Assembly: GCA_951799405.1 (NCBI GenBank)
Contig: OX637337.1
Location: forward strand, 13,700,347 to 13,764,346
Origin: Agapetus fuscipes
Taxonomy: Eukaryota; Arthropoda; Insecta; Trichoptera; Glossosomatidae
Direction of reading: 5' to 3'
DNA length: 64,000 nt
Below are positions 13,801 through 22,800 of this stretch, piece by piece. How positions within the stretch are numbered: position 1 is the stretch's first letter; every line of letters begins with the position of its first letter. The notes beneath the pieces are model-generated. The model was given only the letters and a program-made list of their open reading frames with translations. It had not been told where the DNA came from and ran no database searches. The translations under genes and the position numbers were made by a program.

Positions 13801-14969
13801 GAGCTGTACAAAGGATGCAGAGCACCATCGAACTGGGAAGAGTTCTCAGAGACAGGAAAACTATCCCCATCAAATATCCTCTTCCAGAGCTTGTAGTCAT
13901 TCATCAAGATCCTAATTATCTAGCCGATATCAATTCACTTAAAAAGTATATCATTGAAGAAATGAATGTAAGGAAAATAACGGTCAGCACGGATAAGGTT
14001 AAGTATGGAGTGTCGCTACGAGCTGAACCAGATCATAAAACTCTTGGAGCTAGGCTTAAAGGAGATTTCAAAGCGATAACACAAGCCATCAAAGGGCTGA
14101 GTGATGAAGAATGTCAGAAACTCATATCCCTAGGATATGCTGAAATATTAGGACACAAAATAGACATCTCAGAGATAAGACTCATCTTCCAGTCCACAGA
14201 AGCAAATGAAAGGTACGAGGCTCACAGCGACAATGATGTCCTCATCTTACTGGATGTGTCTCCAGATCAAGAAATGATGGATGAAGGAACTGCAAGAGAA
14301 ATCATCAACCGAGTCCAGAAGTTGAGGAAGAAAGCGCATTTGGTTCCTACGGATGAAATCAATGTGTATTTTGCAGTGAGCGATGCCGAAAGTGAAATTC
14401 AACGAGTCGCAACATCACACGCAACATTTATAGAAAACTCCATCAAAGCACCACTTCTGAAATTGACTGATAAGCCACTGACAAAACAGGTTATCATCAA
14501 AGAAGACCAAGAATTGAAAGGTGTAACACTATCACTGATTATAACAACACGTAATGATGTTCAATTACCCGTTACACCGTGGGTTAACGTCTCTTTGTCT
14601 GGTTTAACGCCTCGTTATGGAGCTAAAGCATCCCAAGCCGTTGTTTTACTAAAAGACTTCAGTGGAGCTGATGTTAAATTCAACGTTCTACACAATGAGG
14701 TCCTCAAAATCTTTGGCTTGTATGGTTTACAGTTTGATTTGTGGCTGAATGGAGAAAAAGTCACGGAAAATAACTTAAAGAACATCACAGGACAGACTAT
14801 CATAGCGTCTGCTAAAAAACCAACTGAAAAAGAAAATGGCCAATCTGCACCTTTCTGTAAGTTTGTCAATTGCCAGGAGAAGAAAAAACCCGTGACACTT
14901 TTGCTGGAGAATCCAATTGGGGATTTTGTGGTTGATGAAAAATCTGCAAAATCTAATTTCAAAATCTAA
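1900..14969 (+). CDS. IleRS: Cytosolic isoleucyl-tRNA synthetase, complete, four coding exons
   Basis: Exons 1900-2027, 6420-6525, 8768-8969 and 11779-14969 join in phase to give 3627 nt, or 1208 residues, the usual length of eukaryotic cytosolic IleRS. The enzyme charges tRNA-Ile with isoleucine and edits mis-charged valine. The class I HIGH motif is HYGH at residues 58-61. The CP1 editing domain includes the [10 protein letters not shown] peptide from about residue 225. [14 protein letters not shown] and the KMSKS loop (602-606) complete the Rossmann catalytic core. The anticodon-binding and eukaryote-specific C-terminal regions follow in the long last exon. Exon junctions are ag|gttagg, cag|gtaaca and atag|gtgaat, with matching acceptors; phases are 2, 0 and 1. 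The ATG at 1900 is preferred over the upstream in-frame ATG at 1888 because the orthologue N-terminus begins MTI. Introns 1 to 3 are filled with transposon debris. Confidence 0.95.
2415..2665 (+). repeat. Family A repeat, near full-length copy
   Basis: This plus-strand copy runs from 'ccttgacttataggttg' to the 'tagattagattaga' end and serves as a good reference for the family. It lies in IleRS intron 1. It has no long ORF and no obvious terminal inverted repeats. A tRNA-type B box is not convincing. Confidence 0.8.
2700..2862 (+). mobile_element. RTE-like LINE fragment (C-terminal coding piece)
   Basis: Degenerate coding sequence matches the C-terminal part of the LINE better preserved at 27228-28310, including a 'WFGHMERM'-like stretch and 'RLTK.VY'. 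Frameshifts and stops are present. It abuts a second LINE fragment of a different subfamily. Confidence 0.6.
2863..3645 (+). pseudogene. RTE-type LINE reverse transcriptase, 3' fragment
   Basis: The open frame starts just inside a damaged catalytic box: the residues before TVLLADT read VVQM where YADD would be expected, consistent with a small shift. The thumb and C-terminal region follow, with [36 protein letters not shown] and a [11 protein letters not shown] tail. The sequence ends in an AAG-rich tail near 3645. The 5' half of the reverse transcriptase and the endonuclease are absent. It lies in IleRS intron 1. Confidence 0.8.
3994..5678 (-). mobile_element. 5'-truncated jockey/I-type LINE with target-site duplication
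   Basis: A minus-strand frame (from about 5660 down to 4025) encodes a reverse transcriptase with [40 protein letters not shown] and the catalytic FIYADDTA box. A C-terminal zinc-knuckle-like CECG...HLFSCP segment follows. The frame is uninterrupted for well over 500 codons, so the insertion is fairly young. The 10-bp direct repeat ATAGAGTACT flanks it at 3984-3993 and 5679-5688, fixing both ends. The 3' end on the minus strand is an (AAGT)n tail. The endonuclease ORF is missing, as expected of a 5'-truncated copy. It lies in IleRS intron 1. Confidence 0.88.
5745..6052 (-). mobile_element. tRNA-derived SINE, type 1
   Basis: Read on the minus strand, the element begins with a tRNA-like head: A-box-like 'tagatcagttgg' and B box 'gggttcgaatccc' (plus-strand 5979-5993). 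A body shared with the copy at 16311-16640 follows: 'gtcagaaatgatttcc', 'tttactcagcc' and 'acttcaactgaagtggttgg'. It lies in IleRS intron 1. Confidence 0.85.
6697..6822. repeat. 57-bp tandem duplication beside an 18-nt palindrome
   Basis: Two adjacent 57-bp units (6709-6765 and 6766-6822) read identically from 'gtgcacttttcacacat' to 'aaccatcatat'. The left edge overlaps a perfect palindrome, GTGCACCCTAGGGTGCAC, at 6697-6714. They lie in IleRS intron 2, about 170 bp after exon 2. Confidence 0.85.
6836..7078 (+). repeat. Family A repeat copy
   Basis: A near full-length plus-strand copy in IleRS intron 2. It is very similar to the copy at 2415-2665 through 'cacatgcggcatgtgttagc' and the 'gattagattagat' end. 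Confidence 0.8.
7726..7950 (+). repeat. Family A repeat copy
   Basis: A plus-strand copy of a slightly diverged subfamily with 'cagcatttgtaagcgcgaac' in its 3' half. It resembles the copies at 11645-11760 and 41990-42070. Confidence 0.75.
8019..8198 (+). mobile_element. 180-bp insertion with 12-bp TSD and hammerhead-ribozyme-like core
   Basis: ACTTATAGGTTG is directly repeated at 8007-8018 and 8199-8210. The intervening 180 bp splits a family A copy and ends in an A-run. Near its 5' end lie CTGAGGA (8053-8059), a GGCC-AAGA-GGCC hairpin (8061-8072), GAA (8073-8075) and ACCGGTC (8076-8082), in the order of a hammerhead catalytic core. The 3' strand is complementary to GACCGGT at 8018-8024, as stem III would be. 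Helix I is weak, so self-cleavage is unproven. Hammerhead motifs are known in Penelope-like elements and retrozymes. Confidence 0.6.
8203..8457 (+). repeat. Family A repeat copy, interrupted at its 5' end
   Basis: A plus-strand copy whose first bases are duplicated on the far side of the 180-bp insertion at 8019-8198. That duplication gives the target-site repeat. It lies in IleRS intron 2, upstream of exon 3. Confidence 0.8.
8485..8583 (+). pseudogene. Decayed duplicate of the IleRS exon 3 acceptor and exon start
   Basis: The segment from 'ggagcatcacttttaag' through 'aatcacgcag' to 'ggtttccacgtgga' repeats the sequence just upstream of and across the true exon 3 border (8695-8781). Only the first ~14 exon bases are duplicated, and the following bases differ. 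The copy retains a good splice acceptor, so it is a potential decoy 3' splice site 203 bp before the real one. Confidence 0.8.
9004..10630 (-). pseudogene. CR1/jockey-type LINE, decayed, antisense in IleRS intron 3
   Basis: Three minus-strand frames (10073-10627, about 9873-10079, 9013-9903) read consecutively as one reverse transcriptase. The first has [47 protein letters not shown] and [13 protein letters not shown]. The last has [17 protein letters not shown] and a [21 protein letters not shown]-terminal region. Frameshifts separate them, so no active protein is made. The minus-strand 3' end is a poly(A), seen as a T-run at 9006-9015, just 36 bp after IleRS exon 3. Related copies lie at 41040-41880 and 46966-48090. 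Confidence 0.85.
10631..11359. other. Intronic stretch without recognisable genes
   Basis: This part of IleRS intron 3 lies between the CR1-type LINE and a SINE. A short 'gcgcctttttgggcc' motif near 10710 resembles a motif near 39270 and may be a LINE 3' relic. No splice-supported exon, tRNA or further repeat was recognised. Confidence 0.4.
11360..11632 (-). mobile_element. tRNA-derived SINE, type 2
   Basis: On the minus strand it begins with a 'gtccagtggtaacacttcgg' head and a 'gggttcgaatcctggcggag' B-box region. It ends with the tail containing 'cttgaggtgtgatatacac' and 'aaataaatcagcc'. That tail is shared with the LINE fragment at 41191-41510. Sister copies lie at 25848-25975 and 30826-31118. 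It is in IleRS intron 3. Confidence 0.85.
11645..11760 (+). repeat. Family A repeat, 3' half
   Basis: Only the 3' half is present ('gtaagtacacattcagcatt' onward), ending about 20 bp before the IleRS exon 4 acceptor. It may therefore supply part of the branch-point and polypyrimidine region. Confidence 0.7.
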
Positions 14970-15228
14970 ATTTCCAGTTTTTTCAATTTGTTATTCTTTT
15001 TATTCACAATACCTGGTAATTGCACCAAACCTTGCTGTTTTCCTGAGTTTATTTATTTACTTCTATTACTGAAAACAAACTAAAGAGGTGTAAAGATACC
15101 AATACGTAATTAAAATTCAACATTAGCAAATAGGTTTTGTGTCCATTATAGTTTGAACCAACAGATTTGTGAAAAAAAATCTTAGGCATTTTTTGTATTA
15201 ACTCTTCTTTGTTTCTCAATAGTAATAA

Positions 15229-15397
15229 GTGATGAACATTAGTTTATGTTCACCGTAAGTGATTATTAACATTTGTGCATTTTCACCATAAGTGATGATG
15301 AACATTTGTGCATGCTCATTGTAATTGATAAAAATTTGTGCATGTTCAGCGTAAGTGATGTTGAACATTTGTGTATGTTCACCATGTATTAGTGATT
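15229..15397. repeat. ~33-bp minisatellite in the IleRS 3' flank
   Basis: Five imperfect units of about 30-33 bp repeat 'gatgaacatttgtgcatgttcaccgtaagt' with substitutions (unit starts near 15230, 15260, 15293, 15326 and 15356). The array lies between the stop codon and the likely polyadenylation signal, so it is probably transcribed in the 3' UTR. Confidence 0.75.
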
Positions 15398-15488
15398 GGG
15401 CCAGCAGGAGCATGCTGCATGTATGGACTAATCACTCTATTTATTTTTTGTTAAGTCTTTTCCAAAGCTCCATCGAATGGTGTTAACA

Positions 15489-15494
15489 AATAAA
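15489..15494 (+). terminator. Likely IleRS polyadenylation signal
   Basis: AATAAA lies 520 bp after the IleRS stop codon and is followed by a T-rich stretch. It is the best-placed hexamer seen in the 3' flank. Confidence 0.45.
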
Positions 15495-16310
15495 ATATTT
15501 ATAAACACACTTTGCCTGTTTTATTTTTCATTCAATGCTTTTTAACCATAAAAAGAAATGTTTTTTTTTTCAAAAGATTTATTTATCTTTAAAATTCAAA
15601 ATAAATATGAGAAAAATGTTATTCTATCTCTACTACAAGTAATTATAATGAATAAACAGGCACAGTGTTCCTGCTATACTGATGAAATGCTTGTTGGCTT
15701 GTAAAATTGTGATAATGTTTCAATGCATAATGTTCCTCCTAGCTTTTGTATTAGTTTCCTCGTTGAGAAAAAATCAAATAATGAAAAGGAAAATCATATC
15801 TATTTCTCAAAAAAAAAGTCTTATTAAAGTCGCCTATCTCTTTAGCAACCAGTTTTGACGTAGGAGATGGCAAAATGGGAAATAAACATTGAAAAAAACT
15901 TAGCTGAGAGATAGTGGATATAGGAACAACAACAAAAAATGAACATGCATTAGGGTACTTATATTGACAAAAATACAAAAAGTCATTTTCCACTGCAAGT
16001 GAGATAGCAGATTTTGGAAACAGAATCAATTTACAAATGTTTTAGCTTTCACGGCCGGATTCAGATGCTTGATATTGTTATTGCGGGTCTTGACCGTGGT
16101 CCATAGCTTTTTTCTTTTCTTACTTTTTTTGCAAAGCAAATTTTACCATTGAAACACATTTATGTCTTTTAAATACACAATATTGCCAGATGATCGTGGA
16201 TGTATAAATTACAAGTGCCAGTAAGTGCAACTTGCAATGTATAGTGTGTGGCTCTATCACAATAGGGTAATTTCACATTTATTTTTTATTTCGTACAATG
16301 ATAAGATAGG

Positions 16311-16640
16311 GTCCGGTCGATAGCTCAGTTGGTAGAGTGCTTGCATTCTACCCCGTGAGCTCGGGTTCGAATCCCACCGAGGAGGGTGTCAGAAATGATT
16401 TCCTATTTCGGTGTGTATTTCAAACCCCATAATATAAATACCGGCGAGGTTTACTCAGCCTTCACAATAAATGAGTACCAGCCCCCTCGGGAGCTGGGAA
16501 ATTCCCACTTCAACTGAAGTGGTTGGCGTAAGGCCGGCCCCCTTACCTGTAAAAATAAATAGGTCCCGAAGCGCCGCATGCGACCCCTTCGGGGATAGCG
16601 CAGGCAAGAAGTTACACTATATGTGTAGCTTAGTTGCGTT
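16311..16640 (+). mobile_element. tRNA-derived SINE, type 1
   Basis: The tRNA-like head has an A-box region (tagctcagttggtagagtgc) and a B box (gggttcgaatccc, 16363-16375). The body is shared with the inverted copy at 5745-6052. The head lacks a convincing complete cloverleaf and is joined to SINE body sequence, so this is not a functional tRNA gene. It sits between IleRS and mRpL2, which are convergent. Confidence 0.87.
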
Positions 16641-16781
16641 GCGTTATAAGACTACCTTTTAAAAAATGCATCTGCGTTTAAAAAAAAAATATATCTGGCT
16701 TAGTTTTTAAATTGTAGCTCTGTTAAGTTCACCCATTTTCAACTTCCGGCTAAGCAGGTCATTTTCTTTTTGAATTTTTTA

Positions 16782-16787
16782 TTTATT
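16782..16787 (-). terminator. Likely mRpL2 polyadenylation signal
   Basis: AATAAA on the minus strand lies about 95 bp downstream of the mRpL2 stop codon. Confidence 0.5.
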
Positions 16788-16880
16788 CAAAAAAGCTGTG
16801 GATCACGGTCAATACCTAGAAGAACAATATCAAGACTCAGTTAACATTTTAGTTCTTGAAATGGTGGATTATTCATGTGT

Positions 16881-19800
16881 TTAGTTATGCAGCGTGAGCT
16901 TGATGATCTCTGGCAGGGGCCCCGATGGGTTCTTGATATGCTTGACAGGTTTGGGTGGCTTGATCTTCCTGCCGTGCCGACCTGTTTTCCTCTGCCACCA
17001 GCCGGAGCGAGGTCTGTTCCCCAGCCAGCGGTTGCGCTGAGGCGAGCCAATGGGAGTCTTGCCGTGGAGGACGTTGGATAATCTTCCTGGAAATCAAACA
17101 TCAAATAAGAACTTATTCAACTCCCATGTGTCAGGCCAATTCTGACATATGGTATCGAGACCAGGGCTGGCACAGTCAGGACCAAGATCCTTCTTTGGAT
17201 GTCTGATATGAGAGAACTGTGGGCTATAGCAGGGAAGACTCTCAGCGACGGGGTCGAAAAATCTGAAATAAGAGAGATGTCAGACAGAGGACATTGTGAG
17301 ATGGGGCAGGAAGAGGCGGCGGTACTGGAGGGGCCAAGTGGATAAGATGGACAGTGAATCTCCCATGTGGCGGCTGCTTATGTAGTATACCTGTAGGACA
17401 TCTCCTGTAAGGAAGACCGTTAAGATATGGAGAGATAGCTAGTGCTCTTCTTTCCAAGAAACAATTCCTATTTGACAACAGATCACTGATCTAAAACAAT
17501 AAGAAGGTTGCTAAGGACCATTGTCGCATAAAAAAAATAGTTTCAAATCTGTCCATTGTAATCTAATACCATCTGTTCTTTTCAAAACATAGCAAAAGCA
17601 TTACGCATGAATCATTTCAAGAAGAAATTCTGTCACATATTTCTACAGTTGTCAAAATAAAAACAGTAAATTACCGACTACCGCCATGCAGTGCTGGTCA
17701 AAGCTGAACTCTCTCTTGGAAGGCATCTTGCAGATGATCCTGTCATCCTGTCTCCTGAGGATGGTGGCAAATGTGCCAGCAGCATGGACGTACACACCAC
17801 CCTTACCTGGAAATATAAAGTGGTAGTTAAACTGAGGGGAGTGGCATACTATGTGTTATGAGCACATTTGTACTTTGTGTGGTTGTAATCTTGCATGTTA
17901 TCAAAGTTTGAAGATACTTACGCCATCAGCTGCCATTGTAAAAATTGAGTTTTTTGTTATCTGTCTAGTAGTTCTAATGGAATCAAGAAAACTTCAGCGG
18001 GCCAGATATGCAGCACGTGCAGAGGACTCCAGGAGAATCTGGTGTTAGACCACTCGGACGTCCCAGGATGGGGTTGGCAGACAATTTTGAGACCAACGCC
18101 GAAGTTCTGGCAGTAAGGGAATCATGGTGGGAAGCAGCACAAGACAGAGTTCTGGAGGATTGTGGTGCGGAAGGTCCTGAGTCTTCAATGCTTTTGAGCC
18201 GCAGAAAGTATACACCGCCGGACAAAAAAAATTACGAGTCCTCAAAAAAAACTAAAATGGACATATAATGAATTATTTTTGATATTTAATTAGTTTTTTT
18301 TGTATTTTTTGACATATGTGATGACTACTCGTTACTTCAAGGTTAAAATAAAAAATCTTACTCATGAATTGTAGTTAGAAATTGGCATTATATACCAGGT
18401 ATCAGATTACCCGAACCTTACGAGACCCATAACGGTTCATTTATGGTCGAGTGTTTGTGATGGAATAATAAAAGACATGCTATTTTGTTATTCATATTTA
18501 AGAAGTAGGTTCTTATCGCTTTATTTTAAATGAAGGTATTTTACATTTAAACATATTTATAACATTTTAAAAAATTTAATACTTAGTGAATTCACCTTTA
18601 TTTTGTATAACATGTAAAATTCTATTATTTAACGAAGCGTAAAATGAATCTCAAATTTCTGATGTTATTTCTTCTTCCCAGACTTGAATCAAGTTTTTTT
18701 TTAATTACTCAATATTTTTTGATTTTTTTTCCCCGACTTTTTTTTTCATAATCGCCCATAAATTTTTTATCGGGTTCAAATCAGGACTGTTCCCGGGCCA
18801 CGTCAACGATTTTAAGCCAATTTTATCCTTGAATTCGTTGATCTGTAAAAAAACAATAAATTATTTATCAAGTGGTCACAAAATGCATTACAAAAAAAAA
18901 AATTGTACTCACAGTGCGGGCTCTATGGCACGGAGCAGAATTGTCCTGAAAAATCGGGTCCGCGGTATACTGCGTAATGTCCTCGATTGTTGGAATAAGA
19001 TGGTTTTTCAACACTTTTTTGTACTGGATGGCATTCATCGTACCCTGTACAAAATTTAGAGGTCCCAAACCGTACGCTGTCATGCACCCCCAAATCATGA
19101 CGTAGGGTGAATGTTTAACGGTTCGAGTGACGCACGACGGATGGTATCTTTCCCCAGGTTTTCGTCGAACTATCTTTTTGCCGTCTGGACCAAAAAGGTT
19201 GAATTTGGATTCATCGGAGAAAATAACATTTTGCCAATCCTCCAAGGTCCAATTCTTGTGCACATTCGCCCAATCCAGTCTAGCCTTCTTCATTTTGCCC
19301 GTGAGTAATGGTTTCTTTGCGGGACTTCGTGCTTGGAAACCATGCTCCAACAGCCGCCTGGACACTGTTTTTACTGAAAATGTTGATGTGCTGGTAGACT
19401 GCACCTCTGCGTGTATTTCAGGTGCCGTTAAAAATCGATCGCGCGTAACAATTTTTTTTATTAAGCGATCAAACTGATACAAACAAACACAGTCACAATG
19501 CCAACAATAAAAACAAACACAAACAAAATTGAAATCCTTAACAGCTGTACTGAACAGGAAGTTGAAACAATTATTGACAATATGAAAGGAGGATCAACTC
19601 CAGGATTTGATGGCATAACTATCGATACACTAAAACACATTAAAAAAGAAATTTCAAAACCACTAATGTACATTATAAATAAAAGTTTTGAGACTGGAAA
19701 ATTTCCAAATATATATAAAAAATCCATAATAATTCCAATATTTAAATCTGGTGAACAGGATGATATAACAAATTACAGACCTATCTCTATAATATCAAAC

Positions 19801-22800
19801 ATAGCTAAAATATTTGAAAAAATAGTTAAAAGAAGAATCAACGCATATATAAAAAGCAATAATATAATAAATGAAAACCAGTTTGGTTTTATGGAAAATA
19901 GAAGCACACAAGATGCAATTGCTAAATTAACTAGCTATGTACTGAATGCATTGGACAAATCTCGTAAATGTATCGGTATATTCATAGATTTAAAAAAAGC
20001 ATTTGACAGCATATCTCATTACAAATTGACTTCAAAATTAGAAAGTATCGGTTTCCAAGGCAGGACACTCGAGTGGATAACAAGCTATCTATATCAAAGA
20101 CCTCAAGTTGTCAAAATAAATGAGGTGTACAGCCAAATAGAAACTAGCAATTTCGGAATACCACAGGGCACAGTATTAGGCCCTTTATTATTTATAATAT
20201 ATGTCAATGATGTATTTACACTGAAACTAAACGGAAAAATAATATCCTATGCCGATGATACAGTTATTATCATCGAAGATACAAATTGGAATAGTGTCAG
20301 CAATAAAGCAAATGTTGATATTGACAATTTAAAGCACTGGTTCGACGTGAATTTGTTAACACTCAACAGCGAAAAAACTTACATTGTCCCGTTTTCTATT
20401 AATGAAAATAAATTAAATCTAAATTTAAACGTATTTATTCATCAACAAAATAAATGTAATAAAACGAATTGTAATCTAACCTGCTCAGTACTAAAGCAAA
20501 CAGATATTACAAGATATTTAGGCGTTGACATAGATAATAAATTAAAATGGAAGGAACATACTAGTAAACTGATAAAACGAATCAGAAAGTGCATATACAT
20601 ATTTATAAGACTTAGAAATATACTCGGAATAGATAACTTAAGAAGAGTCTACTACGCAATTGTGCAATCTATATTACAGTACGGTATTATAGGATGGGGA
20701 GGGTCATACTTAAACACATTAAACCCTGTAAAAATAATTCAAAAATTAATCATTAAGATAATATTAAAAAAACCATCGAATTACCCGACTGAATTAGTAT
20801 TTAAAATATTTAAAGTCCCCTCAGTAGATATCATTTTTAAAAAAAACGCCATATTGCAAATATTAAAGGAAAAACAACAATTAAAATTAGAAACAAATCA
20901 TTCAACAAGATACAAACATAACCTCAAAATGTCAAAATTTGACACAAAACATTATCAAAATAGCTTCATTTATGTTGGTGTAACAAACTTTAATAAATTA
21001 CCGACTGAACTAAAAAATATAAAAGATTATCATGTATTTAAAAATAAACTTAAAAAACATTTCGAAAAATATTAGAATTGTATACCACTTGATATTATTG
21101 CCTGTGCCTTGTATTGTTTTTTGTCATTAGTAGACCTCTATAAATCATATGTATGTATGTTTTTATTTTATTATACTTTAGTACCTACTTGCCTATATTA
21201 TCTATGTTTATATATTTGCTTTTGTTTATTATACAGTTTTTCTTATTTTAATTTGATTTCTTCACATATCAAATCTCTTCACACTGAAAAATACACATCA
21301 TAAGTTTTTGACTTAAGTGTATGAAGTAACTTAAATAAATCTCTAGTTTATAACTTAAATATATAAAATAACTGAAATAAAATTGTTATTACTATTGACT
21401 AAATTAATTGTGAATCCCTCACCACACACAAGAGCTTTCACTCTTTTTGGTGAGGTATAGCATATAAAACAATTGAATATTATGTAATTGAAATAAGTTT
21501 AAAAAAAAAAATGTAATGCGTGTACTTAAAATGTCTTATATTAAAATAAAAAAATAAAATAAAAAAAAAATCATCTCGGACAGATGTCACGCACCCACGT
21601 CCACTTCCTTTTTTCCGTTCTATGGATCCAGTTTTTTTTAATTTTTACCTCACTGCACCTTCTGAATACCCAACTCGACGAGATATTTCACAATTAGATA
21701 TGTTTTCTTGCGACAATGCGATTATTTTGGATTTTATCGCAATCGACATTTGCTTAGCACTTTCCATGATTGTTGTGTTATGTTCACTCAAACGCGGGTA
21801 AAAAAAAACTGTTGAGACATTTTAAAATGTAAATATTGTAGAAAGGTGACACATAGTGTCCTTAATTTATCGAACAAAAGAAACAGGTATCGATAAAGGA
21901 TTTCTTAGAAAAAGGGTACAGTAAAGTCAAGGGGTGCGGTAGCAGGTAAACTCGTAATTTTTTTTGTCCGGCGGTGTAGTTAAGAATCTATCTATAATGT
22001 AAGTTTCAAAGTTGTATTAACATTAAAGATTCATATGAAATATATGCCAACAAGCAGACACGTTTAAGTGTGTGCTTACATTTCCCACGTGTGCAATTAA
22101 AAGACAAAACGTAACTAAGTTGATTATAAGAGCAACTTCTTACCCATATAGAGTGCAACAATGAAGGTTGCAAAATTCTCATCATTTTATTTAAAATTCA
22201 AGTAGAAATGTAGAAATAAAGTGCATCATCTCACCTGGCTCCTTTTCTATGCAGTGTACAATGGTGCCAGTAGGAAGGGCTCCGAGAATGTATGCATCAC
22301 CCTCATTGGCTCGAACTTAATCATGAAACATGGATAATCAAATATTAAACAATTAAAATATAATGAGGTCCGCATATGAATTGACATACACAAAATTGTG
22401 AAGTCACACCACCAAGTTGCAAGAAAAAAGGCAAAATAATATTGTATTATTGGTTGCTAAGGACTGAAGTCAGTGACGTTTGGTCGTTGAGGAAAAGTTC
22501 TAAATTCAAATTTGTGCCAAGTCCATTAGAGTGTCTTGGTAAGAATAGTTTTTGAGACATAATGGATGTGAAAGGTTTTGTGCAGGGATGTTTGCAAATT
22601 TGTTTATTTCTCGACGGGCAAACCTCGAACGTCAACCATTGGTTGGCACATTTCAAAACGTCAAAAAAATTGTAACTTCACACATACAGGGTTGCTAGGG
22701 CAAGGGGTAATTAAAAACTATTGTTTGCTTAGGACCCTAGTTGCATAGGATGTTTTTTCGCCAAGAGAAACAATCAAATTCTGAACATCCATGCAAAAAA

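Larger units (their letters stand above)
18576..21767 (-). pseudogene. Tc1-like transposase, disrupted
   Basis: The N-terminal helix-turn-helix segment starts at the ATG at 21767 ([20 protein letters not shown]...[12 protein letters not shown]). The frame then degrades and is broken by a LINE. It resumes below 19471 with [20 protein letters not shown]. The catalytic region shows [11 protein letters not shown] (first Asp) and [13 protein letters not shown] (second Asp). A 70-nt GT/AG intron (18912-18843) follows, after which the frame continues [21 protein letters not shown]. The third catalytic residue, normally Glu in DD34E, reads Lys. A TGA also interrupts the C-terminal part before the [12 protein letters not shown] end at 18576. 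It is inactive. Confidence 0.85.
18211..21978 (-). mobile_element. Tc1-like DNA transposon, split by a LINE
   Basis: Both ends carry a near-perfect ~28-bp terminal inverted repeat starting TACACCGCCGGACAAAAAAA, at 18211-18238 and 21951-21978. Each end has the TA expected of a Tc1/mariner target duplication. The transposase is on the minus strand. The LINE at 19472-21569 is inserted within it. Removing that LINE gives an element of about 1.7 kb, normal for Tc1. Confidence 0.9.

Noticed and set aside
12204..14962. Minus-strand ORFs opposite IleRS exon 4
   Set aside because: Antisense shadows of a strongly conserved coding exon; no splice sites or family matches.
16311..16385. tRNA gene from A- and B-box-like sequence
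   Set aside because: No complete cloverleaf, and the sequence runs into a SINE body shared with 5745-6052. The same reasoning applies at 30826 and 25848.
16875..17104. Several overlapping ORFs on both strands, including 16875-17081 plus and 16841-17104 minus
   Set aside because: They are off-frame shadows of mRpL2 exon 6, whose correct minus-strand frame has no internal ATG but matches the uL2m C-terminus and joins exon 5 in phase.
19498..21075. 525-codon ORF as a host gene
   Set aside because: It is a LINE reverse transcriptase with [11 protein letters not shown] and YADD motifs, inserted in a Tc1 element with an A-rich tail.
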